DNA from: JACDAN01 sp963801855
GTDB lineage: Bacteria; Actinomycetota; Thermoleophilia; Gaiellales; Gaiellaceae
Assembly: GCA_963801855.1 (NCBI GenBank)
Contig: CAWDGK010000001.1
Coordinates: 1 to 64,000, forward strand
Length of the DNA stretch: 64,000 nucleotides
Reading direction: 5' to 3'
How positions within the stretch are numbered: position 1 is the first letter of the stretch; each line of letters opens with the position of its first letter. This document shows positions 56,350-64,000 of this stretch, one piece after another. The position numbers and the translations under genes were made by a program. A model generated the notes under the pieces. The model saw only the letters and a list, made by a program, of their open reading frames with translations. It was not told where the DNA came from and did no database searches.

Positions 56350-57165
56350 CCGCGACAGCCTTCGGTCCTTGAGGGTTCGCCCGCCCGTCTGGCAGGTCGG
56401 GCAGTAGAAGATCGTGTGCTCCTCGAAATCGACCCGCGCGATCGGCGTCTCGCAGACATGGCACGGCTCGCCCAGCTTCCGGTGGATGCGGTACGTCTTC
56501 TGGTCGTTCGCGCCGCGCTCGCGCAGCTCGAGCCCGCGGGCGAGCTCCGCGTCGATCGCGTCCGCGAGCCGCTGCACCTCGTCGGAGCCGAGATCACGGG
56601 TAAGCGCGTAGGGGGAAAGGCCCGCGTGATGGAGGATCTCGTTCGCCCATGCCCGCCCGATCCCGGCGATCGCCCGCTGGTCGCGGAGCAGCGAGTGCAG
56701 TCGTCGCGACTCGGAGGCACAGATCTCGGTGAGGCGCTCCGCGCCGATGCCGTAGGCCTCCGGTCCGAGGTGGGCGATCTCGGCCTCGGCGGCGGCAGGC
56801 GTGAGGAGCCAGACACCGGCGCGCTTCTTGGCGCCCGCCTCGGTGAGCACGAGCAGCGCACCGCCTTCGAACTCGAGCCGGAACGCCGGCGTCTTCGGCC
56901 CCTTCTCGCCGGCCCGGAGGAACTTGAGCCGTCCGGCCGTCATCAGGTGGAAGAGGAGGACGAGCTCGCCGTCGTCCGTCGGCATGAGCAGCCGTTTTGC
57001 GCGGCGCTCCACGCCGTCGAGCTTCCGGCCGGTCAGCGCGTCGAGCGGTGGATCGTAGGTCTTCAGGGTCGCGATGTGCGCCGGCCCGGCCTTGACGATG
57101 GGCAGGGCGGAGACCGGGTCGTTCAACTGGCGGCGCCACGCCTCCATCTCCGGAAACTCAGGCAT
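56338..57165 (-). CDS. Fpg/Nei-family DNA glycosylase
   Basis: 275 residues, intact. The N-terminal catalytic block is MPEFPEMEAWRRQLNDPVSA (P-E-x-P-E; the catalytic Pro after Met removal). Then come RRAKRLLMPTDDGELVLLFH (K and H-L motif), the helix-two-turn-helix QRAIAGIGRAWANEILHHAG and the C-terminal zinc finger CHVCETPIARVDFEEHT with FYCPTCQTGG (C-x2-C...C-x2-C). It removes oxidised bases and nicks abasic sites. The E to F change after PE (PEFPEME) groups it with actinobacterial Nei/Fpg variants. It converges with the HisKA gene. Confidence 0.93.
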   Translation of the reverse strand: MPEFPEMEAWRRQLNDPVSALPIVKAGPAHIATLKTYDPPLDALTGRKLDGVERRAKRLLMPTDDGELVLLFHLMTAGRLKFLRAGEKGPKTPAFRLEFEGGALLVLTEAGAKKRAGVWLLTPAAAEAEIAHLGPEAYGIGAERLTEICASESRRLHSLLRDQRAIAGIGRAWANEILHHAGLSPYALTRDLGSDEVQRLADAIDAELARGLELRERGANDQKTYRIHRKLGEPCHVCETPIARVDFEEHTIFYCPTCQTGGRTLKDRRLSRLLR

Positions 57166-57185
57166 GCACTTATCGTCCTCGGCTC

Positions 57186-58070
57186 ATGGCTGAGCCGATC
57201 ACGGTAGCCGTCCGCCGCGGGTCGATCGTCGAGTCGCGCCACCTCGCGCACGCGGTCGCCGTACGCGACGGCGCCGTGGTGGCCGAGGCCGGCGACGGTG
57301 GGCTCGCCTCGTACCTCCGCTCGTCCGCCAAGCCGATCCAGGCGCTGCCGCTTGCCCGCGCTCGGCCCGATCTGGACGACCGCGAGCTCGCGATCGCCTG
57401 CGCGTCGCACCTCGCTGACCCGGAGCAGGTCGGCGCCGTGCGCTCGCTGCTCGCCAAGGCGCCGGCGCAGGAGGACGAGCTCGAATGCGGGGCGGAGGGC
57501 GACCCCCCGGAACCGATCCGTCACAACTGCTCGGGCAAGCACGCCGGCTTCCTGGCGCTCTGCCGCGCGCAGGGCTGGGACTCGCGGGGCTACCGGCTGC
57601 CCGACCATCCCTGCCAGCGCGCGATGCTGGAGGAGGTCGCCGCCGCCACCGGCGTCTCCGACAGCGAGATGCCCACGGCTGTCGACGGCTGCGGCGTCAT
57701 CACCTACGTTCTCCCGCTCGAGCGGATGGCCTACGCGTTCTCGCAGTTCTTCGCGCTCGACGCAGGCCCCCGCGTCGGAGCCGCCATGCGCGCGCACCCG
57801 CAGCTGATCCGTGGGCCCGGCGCGCCCGACACCGTGCTGATGGAGACCCTTCCGGGCTGGATCGCAAAAGGCGGTGCCGAGGGTCTGATGTGTGCCGCCG
57901 GGCCCGACGGCACCGGCGTCGCGCTCAAGGTCGACGACGGAGCGGCGCGCGCAGTCGGCCCGGCCCTCGCTGAGTTCCTCGGTCGCCTCGGGCTGCCGGT
58001 GACCGCGCTCGAGGTCGACCCGATCGCGAACAGCCGGGGCGAGAATGTGGGTGAAATTCGAGCCGAATGA
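57186..58070 (+). CDS. L-asparaginase II family protein
   Basis: 294 residues, intact. The family pattern is VAVRRGSIVESRHLAHAVAV, then YLRSSAKPIQALPLARARPD (S-S-A-K-P), ACASHLADPEQVGAVRSLLA, RHNCSGKHAGFLALCRAQGW and PTAVDGCGVITYVLPLERMA, ending PIANSRGENVGEIRAE. This is PF06089, the Rhizobium etli-type asparaginase, which differs from the E. coli enzymes; it hydrolyses asparagine to aspartate and ammonia. It is followed by the sigma factor gene. Confidence 0.93.
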   Translation: MAEPITVAVRRGSIVESRHLAHAVAVRDGAVVAEAGDGGLASYLRSSAKPIQALPLARARPDLDDRELAIACASHLADPEQVGAVRSLLAKAPAQEDELECGAEGDPPEPIRHNCSGKHAGFLALCRAQGWDSRGYRLPDHPCQRAMLEEVAAATGVSDSEMPTAVDGCGVITYVLPLERMAYAFSQFFALDAGPRVGAAMRAHPQLIRGPGAPDTVLMETLPGWIAKGGAEGLMCAAGPDGTGVALKVDDGAARAVGPALAEFLGRLGLPVTALEVDPIANSRGENVGEIRAE

Positions 58071-58072
58071 CA

Positions 58073-58126
58073 CTTTCCACAGGCGGTGAAGAAAATGTTG
58101 GTACCTGTGGAAAGCCGTTGTATATT
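58073..58126 (+). promoter_or_regulatory. Sigma-A promoter with flanking inverted repeat upstream of sigA
   Basis: TTGGTA (58098-58103), a 17-base spacer and TATATT (58121-58126) make one of the best housekeeping promoters in the window. An 11-bp perfect inverted repeat, CTTTCCACAGG (58073-58083) and CCTGTGGAAAG (58104-58114), places one arm upstream of the -35 and the other in the spacer. This suits a regulator binding both arms, or a hairpin that ends the asparaginase transcript. The leader has a further GAGCCG/CGGCTC hairpin near 58150. Confidence 0.65.
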
Positions 58127-58215
58127 CGAGCAGCAGCCGGAGGGGAGCCGCTCACCAAACGGCTCTCTCGTGTGTAGGTCGAACCCCGTCCAACACGGAG
58201 AAAGCCGAGGTCCCA

Positions 58216-59328
58216 TTGCTCACGGTCGACATCTCGCTCCCCGACGTCGAAGAACTCCACAAGCTCGTCCAGGACGGACAAGAGCGCGGGTTCCTCACCT
58301 ACGACGAGATCGTTTCGGCGCTCGAGGAAGTCGAGCTGACGAAAGAGCAGGTCGAGGACTTCTACACGTATCTGATCGACCACTCGGTGGAGCTCGTCGA
58401 GGGCGTGCAGCACAAGCATCCACCGCACGAGCAGCCCGCGCTCGCCGGCGACGAGAAGGAGAACGCCAAGACGCCCAAGCTCGACCTGACCGTCGAGCCC
58501 TCGCTCGACTCGCTGCGCCTCTATCTGCGCGAGATCGGCAAGGTCCCGCTGCTCACGGCGGATCAGGAGATCTACCTCGCCAAGCGAATCGAGCGTGGCG
58601 ACATGTCCGCGAAGACCCAGATGATCGAGGCGAACCTGCGCCTCGTGGTCTCGATCGCGAAGGGCTATCTCGGCCGAGGCTTGTCCTTTCTCGACCTGAT
58701 CCAGGAAGGCTCGCTCGGGTTGATCCGCGCCGTCGAGAAGTTCGACTACCGCAAAGGCTTCAAGTTCTCGACCTACGCCACCTGGTGGATCCGCCAGGCG
58801 GTGACCAGGGCGATCGCGGACAAGGCTCGGACGATCCGCATCCCCGTGCACATGGTCGAGAAGCTGAACAAGGTCGTCCACATCGAGCGGCAGCTCGTCC
58901 AGCGGCTCGGACGCGAGCCACAGCCGGAGGAGATCGCCGAGGAGCTCGAGATGACGACGGAGGAGGTACGGGAGATCCTGCGGATGTCCCAGCTTCCGAT
59001 CTCGCTCGAGAAGCCGATCGGCGAGGAGGAGGACTCCGAGCTCGGTGACTTCGTCGAGGACGAGGGGGCGGAATCGCCGTACGACACGGCCTCGCTGACG
59101 CTCCGCCGCGAGGACGTGCAGCGGGCCCTCGACTCGCTGCCCGACCGCGAGCGCAAGGTCATCGAGCTGCGCTATGGCCTGCTCGGAACCCAGCCTTTCA
59201 CCCTCGAGGAGGTCGGCCGCGCCTTCGGCGTCACCCGCGAGCGGATCCGTCAGATCGAGAACTCGACGCTCAAGCGGCTCGAGACGCTCCCCGAGGCGCA
59301 GGGTCTCAGGGACTGCGGAGCTTCCTAG
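58216..59328 (+). CDS. sigA: Primary RNA polymerase sigma factor (RpoD/SigA)
   Basis: 370 residues, intact. Region 1.1 is ISLPDVEELHKLVQDGQERG; region 1.2 is DSLRLYLREIGKVPLLTADQ. Region 2 is NLRLVVSIAKGYLGRGLSFL and DLIQEGSLGLIRAVEKFDYR, with the -10 helix KFSTYATWWIRQAVTRAIAD. Region 3 is RTIRIPVHMVEKLNKVVHIE; region 4 is ERKVIELRYGLLGTQPFTLE, with the -35 helix GVTRERIRQIENSTLKRLET. All regions are present, so this is the housekeeping factor. The TTG start has GAGG six bases upstream. The stop abuts the convergent zinc-ribbon gene with no gap. Confidence 0.97.
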   Translation: MLTVDISLPDVEELHKLVQDGQERGFLTYDEIVSALEEVELTKEQVEDFYTYLIDHSVELVEGVQHKHPPHEQPALAGDEKENAKTPKLDLTVEPSLDSLRLYLREIGKVPLLTADQEIYLAKRIERGDMSAKTQMIEANLRLVVSIAKGYLGRGLSFLDLIQEGSLGLIRAVEKFDYRKGFKFSTYATWWIRQAVTRAIADKARTIRIPVHMVEKLNKVVHIERQLVQRLGREPQPEEIAEELEMTTEEVREILRMSQLPISLEKPIGEEEDSELGDFVEDEGAESPYDTASLTLRREDVQRALDSLPDRERKVIELRYGLLGTQPFTLEEVGRAFGVTRERIRQIENSTLKRLETLPEAQGLRDCGAS

Positions 59329-59505
59329 CTACGCGGCGGAGGCGGCGGAATCGGTGTGCTGCGGGTCTTCGGCCCGGCCGACGGGCACGAACAACCTGCA
59401 GTGCGGGCACTTGAAACCCGCGCGATCGTGTCGAGACCCGAGCATGACGGCGTGAAACCCCTTCCGACAGTGAGGGCAACGCACTGTGTGATCGTCCGAC
59501 TCCAT
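59329..59505 (-). CDS. Small zinc-ribbon protein
   Basis: 58 residues, MESDDHTVRCPHCRKGFHAV continuing MLGSRHDRAGFKCPHCRLFV and a short tail ending DSAASAA. Two CPHC pairs (C-x2-C...C-x2-C, 23 residues apart from first Cys to third) make a zinc ribbon, suggesting a nucleic-acid or RNA-polymerase contact. It is short enough to be missed by routine gene callers. It ends on the base next to the sigA stop, on the other strand. No clear ribosome site; a leaderless start is possible. The dense conservation-like CPHC pairs make a chance frame unlikely. Confidence 0.65.
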   Translation of the reverse strand: MESDDHTVRCPHCRKGFHAVMLGSRHDRAGFKCPHCRLFVPVGRAEDPQHTDSAASAA

Positions 59506-59578
59506 GCGGCGAACGTAGCAACGCCGAGCGCCCGTGCTTCTCTTTCGTGAGCAGAACTAAAGGGAGCGCTCACCGACA

Positions 59579-59607
59579 TTGAACGTGCACCGGAAAACAT
59601 CTATAAG
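59579..59607 (+). promoter_or_regulatory. Sigma-A promoter of the amino acid ABC operon
   Basis: TTGAAC (59579-59584), exactly 17 bases, then TATAAG (59602-59607). The start site should be about 59614, immediately before the ATG at 59615, so the first gene is probably translated from a leaderless mRNA. Confidence 0.75.
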
Positions 59608-59614
59608 CGACTCC

Positions 59615-60438
59615 ATGGGGGTTGAGGGGACAGCGGCCGCAGCGCGGCCTGCGACCGAACCGGTCGTTCGGCTCGAGGGCGTGCACAAACGGTTCGGAGA
59701 CAACGTCGTGCTCGAAGACGTCGACCTCACGGTCGACGAGCGGCAGGTGCTCGTCGTTATCGGGCCGAGCGGGAGCGGCAAGAGCACGCTCCTCCGCTGC
59801 ATCAACCTGCTCGAGCCGATCCAGAAAGGCCGAGTCTTCTTCGAGGGCGAGGAGATCACGCGCAAAGGCGCCAACGCGAGCGCGATCAGGCAGCGGATCG
59901 GAATCGTCTTCCAACAGTTCAATCTCTTTCCGCACCTGAAGGCGATCGACAACGTCACGCTGGCGGCGCGCCGGGTCAAGAGGGTCGCCGCGGAAACACG
60001 CAACGGAGCGTGGACGAGAGCTGCTCGGACGAGTCGGCCTGGAGGAGAAGGCCGAGAGCTACCCCCACCAGCTCTCGGGCGGGCAGCAGCAGCGTGTCGC
60101 AATCGCGCGCGCGCTGATGATGGAGCCGCACGTGATGCTCTTCGACGAGGTCACCTCCGCTCTCGATCCGGAGCTCGTCGGCGAGGTCCTCGTCGTCATG
60201 CGCGACCTGGCCGCGAGCGGGATGACCATGGTCGTCGTCACCCACGAGATGCAGTTCGCGCGTGAGGTCGGAGACCGGCTCGTATTCATGGACGAGGGGC
60301 GCATCGTCGAGCAGGGTCGTCCATCGGACGATACTCTCTAACCCGAGGGAAGAGCGAACGCGCCAGTTCCTGCGGCGAAGCCTGCAGCTGGCGGGCTCAC
60401 TCGAAGAATTGACTGTCAACGAAGGAGGGGCTGAATGA
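59615..60438 (+). CDS. Polar amino acid ABC transporter ATP-binding protein (two frameshifts)
   Basis: About 274 residues. Walker A is LVVIGPSGSGKSTLLRCINL, Q-loop IGIVFQQFNLFPHLKAIDNV. After a break near 59980 come YPHQLSGGQQQRVAIARALM, Walker B MLFDEVTSALDPELVGEVLV and the H-loop MVVVTHEMQFAREVGDRLVF. After a break near 60330 the true C-terminus reads LSNPREERTRQFLRRSLQLA and ends NEGGAE, overlapping the next ATG by 4 bases. The GlnQ/HisP-type features LRCIN and FPHLKAIDNV indicate polar amino acid uptake. ATG 59615 has no ribosome site but sits right at the predicted transcript start. Confidence 0.93.
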
Positions 60439-61359
60439 AGAGGTTGGTGATCGCAACCATCCTGGTGACGATGGCGGCCGTGACGTTCACGGCACTCAGC
60501 GTTGCCGCACCGTGGAGCGGCGAGCGGAAGGCGGTACCTACGAAAGCGGACGCGGCGGCCAAGCTGCCGGCGCTGCCGACGGACGTCGCCCAGCGGAAGC
60601 GGTGGAAGATCGGAGTGAAGTGCGACTTTCCGCCGTTCGGATACATCAATCGACAGAACAAGATCGCGGGCTATGACGTCGACGTGGCCCGCCGCTTTGC
60701 GGAGCTCGCGTTCGGCAAGCGGACGCGCGTGAGCCTCACGTGCGTGACGACCCCGAGTCGAATCCCGGCGCTGCAGCGTGGAGACGTCGACATCATCATC
60801 TCGACGCTCACCTGGACTGCAGCACGCGAAGAGGTGATCGTTTACTCGTACCCGTACTACAACGCGACCGGTCGGCTCTTGGTGCCGAACAACTCGAACA
60901 TCACGCGCCTCACGGATCTTCGCGGCAAGCGGATCGCGACGACTCGAGGCTCGATCTACGACCGGTACGTCGGAAACTGCTTCAGCAGTGCGACCAAGGT
61001 CCTGACGGACTCCCCGGTCGCCGCGCTCGAGAACCTGCGTTCGGGACGTGCTGACACGTTCATGTTCGACGACACGTTCCTGCTCGGTGTGGCGGCGAAC
61101 GACACGAACCTGAAGCTGACGACGCACAAGTTCCTCGCCGTCCCGTACGGGATCGGGATGAGGAAGGACGAGCCGCAGATGAAGCGTTGGGTGGACTCGG
61201 CGATCCTCCAGATGAAGCGGAACGACGAGTTCTGGAAGATCCTCACGTGCGAACTCGCCGCGGCAGTTCTGGCGGTTCTTCCTGACGAACGTCCCGAGGC
61301 CGAAGACCAAAGAGGCCTATCCGAGGGGCAGGGTGCCCGAGAGCGAGTGTCCTCGCTAG
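60435..61359 (+). CDS. Polar amino acid ABC transporter substrate-binding protein (one frameshift)
   Basis: About 307 residues. Signal peptide KRLVIATILVTMAAVTFTAL. The SBP family 3 pattern is KIGVKCDFPPFGYINRQNKI (first strand and ligand loop), AGYDVDVARRFAELAFGKRT, LQRGDVDIIISTLTWTAARE (signature), YSYPYYNATGRLLVPNNSNI and LRGKRIATTRGSIYDRY. A Cys pair (VKCDF, LTCVTT or GNCFSS) may form a disulfide. After a break near 61248 the end reads SPRQFWRFFLTNVPRPKTKE and stops at SECPR. It binds an amino acid outside the cell and delivers it to the permeases downstream. GAAGGAGG precedes the ATG. Confidence 0.92.
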
Positions 61360-61365
61360 TTCGCT

Positions 61366-61401
61366 GAGAGAGGGCGGCCGTCGCGCGGCGGCCGCCCTCT
61401 C
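61366..61401 (+). terminator. Attenuating hairpin between binding protein and permease genes
   Basis: 12-bp stem GAGAGGGCGGCC / GGCCGCCCTCTC (61368-61379 with 61390-61401) and a short GC-rich loop, directly after the binding-protein stop and 9 bases before the permease ATG. It should reduce permease expression relative to the binding protein, a usual ratio for such operons. Confidence 0.75.
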
Positions 61402-61409
61402 GACTTCGC

Positions 61410-62097
61410 ATGAGCGTGCTCGCCGCCTTCGACTGGAGCTACATCTGGGAGCACCGAAGCGAGCTCTCGGAGGGGCTGAAGGTGACGTTCAAGGTGCCGC
61501 GATCGGCATCGCCGGCGCCTTCGTGATCGGCGCCTGCTCGGGGCTGCGCGTGCGCACCGGATTCCCGTCGATCAGCCAGGTCGCCGGCGTCTACGTCGAG
61601 ATCATCCGCAACACGCCGATCCTCGTGCAGATCTTCCTGATCTTCTACGGGCTGCCCGAGGCCTCCGTGCACTTCAGGTGGTCGACCGTTCTTCATGGCC
61701 TGCGTTGCAGTCACGATCCTCTGGGGCGGAGCCTTCAACACCGAGAACTTCCGCGCGGGCTTCGAGGCCGTCCCGACGCGCTACCGCGAGGCCGGGCTGC
61801 GCGCTCGGCTTCGGGCCGATTCGAAGACGTTTCTGAACATCACGCTGCCGATCGGCGTTCCGGATCGCGCTGCCGTCGTCGATCAACACCTACATCTCGG
61901 TGCTCAAGAACACGGCGCTGATGACGGCGATCGCGTTCCCGGAGCTGACGCACACCGCGCTGAATCTGCTCGGCACCGACTTTCAAGACCTGGGAGATGC
62001 TCGCCGTCCTCGCGGTCACCTATCTCGCGCTCGTCTGGACGCTCTCCGCGCTGATCCGCATGCTCGAGCGCCGTCTGGCGCTTCCGGAGCCTGCGTA
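61410..62097 (+). CDS. Polar amino acid ABC transporter permease 1 (several frameshifts)
   Basis: About 229 residues after joining frames. Start MSVLAAFDWSYIWEHRSELS, a first span after a break near 61497 (IGIAGAFVIGACSG), then VYVEIIRNTPILVQIFLIFY (the HisMQ family pattern E-x-x-R-N-T-P), breaks near 61685 and 61850, TENFRAGFEAVPTRYREAGL (EAA-like loop), SSINTYISVLKNTALMTAIA and a final span (MLAVLAVTYLALVWTLSALI). Breaks near 61985 as well. It forms a heterodimer with the next permease. The stop is 4 bases before the next ATG. Confidence 0.88.
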
Positions 62098-62101
62098 GGC
62101 C

Positions 62102-62838
62102 ATGTGGGACGCGATCTTCTCCCGTCTGCCGACCTGGGCCGAGCCCGTCGTGGACTACATCCTCCACACGGGGCTCAAGAACACGCTGATCATCGCGGGG
62201 ATCTCCGTGGCGCTGAGCCTCGTCGTCGGAGTCCTGCTCGGGACGCTCTTGACGCTCCGGTTCCTGCCGCTCCAGGCTGGGATCCGCCTCTACATCGAGG
62301 TCTGGAGAGGGTTGCCGATCATCGTGACGATCTTCTTCTGTTCTTCGGCCTGCCGACGCTCGCGGACGAGACCACGATCGAGGCGCTGCGGCTATCCCAG
62401 ATCCAGTCCGCGGCATTCTCGGCCTGTCGCTCTGGGGGAGCGCACAGATCGCCGAGGCGACCCGTGGCGCCGTCCAGTCGATTCCGCGCGAGCAGCACGA
62501 GGCATCCTCGGCCCTCGGCTTCGGCTGGGTCGGCCGTCATGTGAACGTCGTCCTGCCTCAGGCTCTCGGCGGCTCCTGCCGCCGCTCGTCAGCCTCAGCG
62601 TCAACATCATCCAGAACAGCACCCTGGCGCGATTCTCGGGGTGCCTGAGATTCTGGAGACCGCCGAACGTTCCACGGAGCGGCTTGCGTTCCCGACCGTC
62701 GATCCGGCGACGCTCGAGATCGAGGGCGGTGATCCGCACTCACTCGAGATCTACGGCTTCGTGATGTTGATCTTCTTCGTGATCTCGTTCCCGCTCACGC
62801 GCCTCGCCGCGTATCTCGAGCGGCGTCTCGTCCAGTAG
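62102..62838 (+). CDS. Polar amino acid ABC transporter permease 2 (several frameshifts)
   Basis: About 245 residues. The first half is intact (TGLKNTLIIAGISVALSLVV, GVLLGTLLTLRFLPLQAGIR, YIEVWRGLPIIVTIFF, with E-x-x-R-G-x-P). After breaks near 62338, 62415 and 62565 come AQIAEATRGAVQSIPREQHE and ASSALGFGWVGRHVNVVLPQ, which is the EAA coupling loop (EA-x-x-x-G). The C-terminal span is FVMLIFFVISFPLTRLAAYL. With the previous permease it completes a full uptake system. It converges with the aminotransferase, 6 bases apart. Confidence 0.88.
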
Positions 62839-62844
62839 CGGGGT

Positions 62845-64000
62845 TTACGCGGCGAACTCGTCGGCGACGGAGAGGGCCTCGTCGAGGATCGCAATGCCCT
62901 CGTCGAGCTCCTCGGTCGTGATGGTGAGCGGCGGGCAGGCCATGACGACGTTCCAGTGCGTCATCAGGTAGAGCCCGCGGTCGAGCGCGGCCTTCGCCAT
63001 CTGCGCCACCGGCGCGAGATCCTTGCCGGTGGCGTTGAACGGGACGAGCGGCTCGCGGGTCTCGCGGTTCTTCACGAGCTCGAGGCCCCAGAAGCACCCG
63101 AGCCCGCGCACCTCGCCGACCGACGGGTGCTTGTCCTGGAGGCCGCGCAGCCGCTCCTCGAACTGCGGCCCCAGCTCCGCGGCGTGCTCGACGATCCCCT
63201 CTTCCTGGAAGGCCTCGATGGACGCGACCGCGGAGGCACAGGCGAGCGGGTGTCCGCTGTAGGTCAGGCCGCCGGCGAAGTACTTGTCCCGGGCCCAGGA
63301 GGCGATCTTGTCGGAGACGACCATGGCGCCGAGAGGCACATAGCCGGAGTTGATGCCCTTTGCCACCGTGAGGATGTCCGGGACGACGTCCCAGTTCTCG
63401 CACGCGAACCACTTCCCGGTGCGGCCGAAGCCGGCCATGACCTCGTCGCAGATCAGCAGGATGCCGTGCCGGTCGCAGACCTCGCGGATCGACTGGAGGT
63501 AGCCGTCGGGCGGAACGATGATCCCGTTCGTCCCGACCACGGTCTCGAGGATCACGGCGGCGACTTCGTTCGGCCCTTCGTACTGGAGGATCTCCTCGAG
63601 GTGCGGCCCGCCGCTGCAGACCGGGCACGGGTCGGGATGGCCGGCCGGACAGCGGTACGTGTACGGGTCGAGCATCCGGACGACGCCTGGAATGCCGGGC
63701 TCGGCCGGCCAGCGGCGCGGGTCGCCGGTGAGGGTGATCGCGCCGCCCGTCGCGCCGTGGTAGGAGCGGTAGCGCGCGATGACCTTGTGCCGGCCCGTGT
63801 ACCAGCGGGCGAGCTTGATCGCGTTCTCGTTCGCCTCGGCGCCGCCGTTCGTGAAGAACGACATCGTCAGGTCGCCCGGCGTGACCTCCGCCAGGAGCTT
63901 CCCGAGCCGGGAGCGCGACTCGGTCGCCATCGGCGGCCCGATCGTCGCCAGCTGATCGGCCTGCTCCTTGATCGCAGCGATGACCTTGGGGTGCTGATGT
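62845..64000 (-). CDS. Class III PLP-dependent aminotransferase, C-terminal 385 residues (5' end beyond window)
   Basis: The gene continues past the right edge. Visible class III features are MSFFTNGGAEANENAIKLAR (PLP phosphate site), YRSYHGATGGAITLTG, VILETVVGTNGIIVPPDGYL, ILLICDEVMAGFGRTGKWFA (the Asp that binds the PLP nitrogen) and ILTVAKGINSGYVPLGAMVV (catalytic Lys). A short Cys-rich insert, CPAGHPDPCPVCSGGPHLEE, sits before the active-site Glu region and could bind zinc; this is unusual for the class but recurs in actinobacterial relatives. The amino donor and acceptor are unknown. It could use the amino acids imported by the adjacent ABC transporter; that is inference. Confidence 0.92.
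   Translation of the reverse strand, partial: HQHPKVIAAIKEQADQLATIGPPMATESRSRLGKLLAEVTPGDLTMSFFTNGGAEANENAIKLARWYTGRHKVIARYRSYHGATGGAITLTGDPRRWPAEPGIPGVVRMLDPYTYRCPAGHPDPCPVCSGGPHLEEILQYEGPNEVAAVILETVVGTNGIIVPPDGYLQSIREVCDRHGILLICDEVMAGFGRTGKWFACENWDVVPDILTVAKGINSGYVPLGAMVVSDKIASWARDKYFAGGLTYSGHPLACASAVASIEAFQEEGIVEHAAELGPQFEERLRGLQDKHPSVGEVRGLGCFWGLELVKNRETREPLVPFNATGKDLAPVAQMAKAALDRGLYLMTHWNVVMACPPLTITTEELDEGIAILDEALSVADEFAA

Noticed and set aside
58073..58114. Replication origin or DnaA box cluster
   Set aside because: Only two relaxed matches in one inverted repeat, and no dnaA, dnaN or gyrase genes nearby. Kept only as an operator idea.

Overview
This 64 kb window is GC-rich chromosomal DNA from an actinobacterium. 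I infer the class Thermoleophilia (Gaiellales or Solirubrobacterales relatives) from several features together: a Tad/Flp pilus locus without a secretin, a B12-dependent ribonucleotide reductase with ThyX, form II CoxL, an actinobacterial 62-residue protein, a small secreted family I associate with that class, and many GTG/TTG starts. No 16S gene is present, so this placement is not proven. There is no phage, IS element, CRISPR array or other transfer signature; it reads as ordinary core chromosome.

A warning about sequence quality: many genes are split by single-base indels, usually in G/C runs, while protein similarity continues across the break. Examples are coxL, the M14 peptidase, the two polysaccharide membrane proteins, nrdJ and the ABC permeases. 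I annotate these as single genes spanning all their frames and give approximate break points. The density is highest in about 1-30 kb and lower, but not zero, after that. I read it as uncorrected long-read error rather than mass pseudogenisation.

Layout. 0-3 kb: coxS-coxL-coxM molybdenum hydroxylase operon (minus strand). 3-14 kb: accessory enzymes (GNAT, YCII, secreted propeller protein, LtrA, TPR-LuxR regulator, flavin monooxygenase, hydrolases, thioesterase, a 5'-truncated acetyltransferase, a PadR/membrane protein pair). 14-17 kb: nrdJ. 17-21 kb: an O-antigen-ligase-like polymerase with TPR tail and a partner membrane protein, followed by two copies of a 21-bp palindromic repeat. 21-24 kb: LytR_C protein, tmk, holB, a lipoprotein, then tRNA-Thr(CGU). 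24-30 kb: small membrane and lipoproteins, a large secreted M14 zinc carboxypeptidase, MarR, a flippase-like membrane protein.

30.8-40.2 kb (minus strand) is the most distinctive part: a complete Tad pilus operon in the order flp, tadE, tadG-like, cpaB, cpaE, cpaF, VWA-TadB fusion, tadC, and a dedicated 509-residue coiled-coil protein. A strong hairpin separates flp from the rest. A secreted M15-like peptidase with a structured leader is divergent from it.

42-50 kb: a MacB/FtsX-type ABC exporter with an operator-like promoter, and a sugar-nucleotide neighbourhood (epimerase, methyltransferase, nucleotidyltransferase, LmbE deacetylase). 50-54 kb: thyX, an ECF sigma/anti-sigma pair, an SDR with altered catalytic residues, a secreted cupredoxin, superoxide dismutase. 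54-59.5 kb: folE2, an abbreviated HisKA protein, Fpg/Nei glycosylase, asparaginase, and the primary sigma factor with a near-consensus promoter. 59.5-64 kb: a polar amino acid ABC transporter with a probably leaderless first gene, and the C-terminal part of a class III aminotransferase.

The least explained elements are: (1) a ~140-nt three-hairpin element present twice, each time between convergent genes, with paired sequence changes in its stems and the opposing gene's stop codon in the third loop; (2) the VWA-TadB fusion and coiled-coil partner in the Tad operon; (3) the paired 21-bp palindromes; (4) the long structured leader of the M15-like gene.
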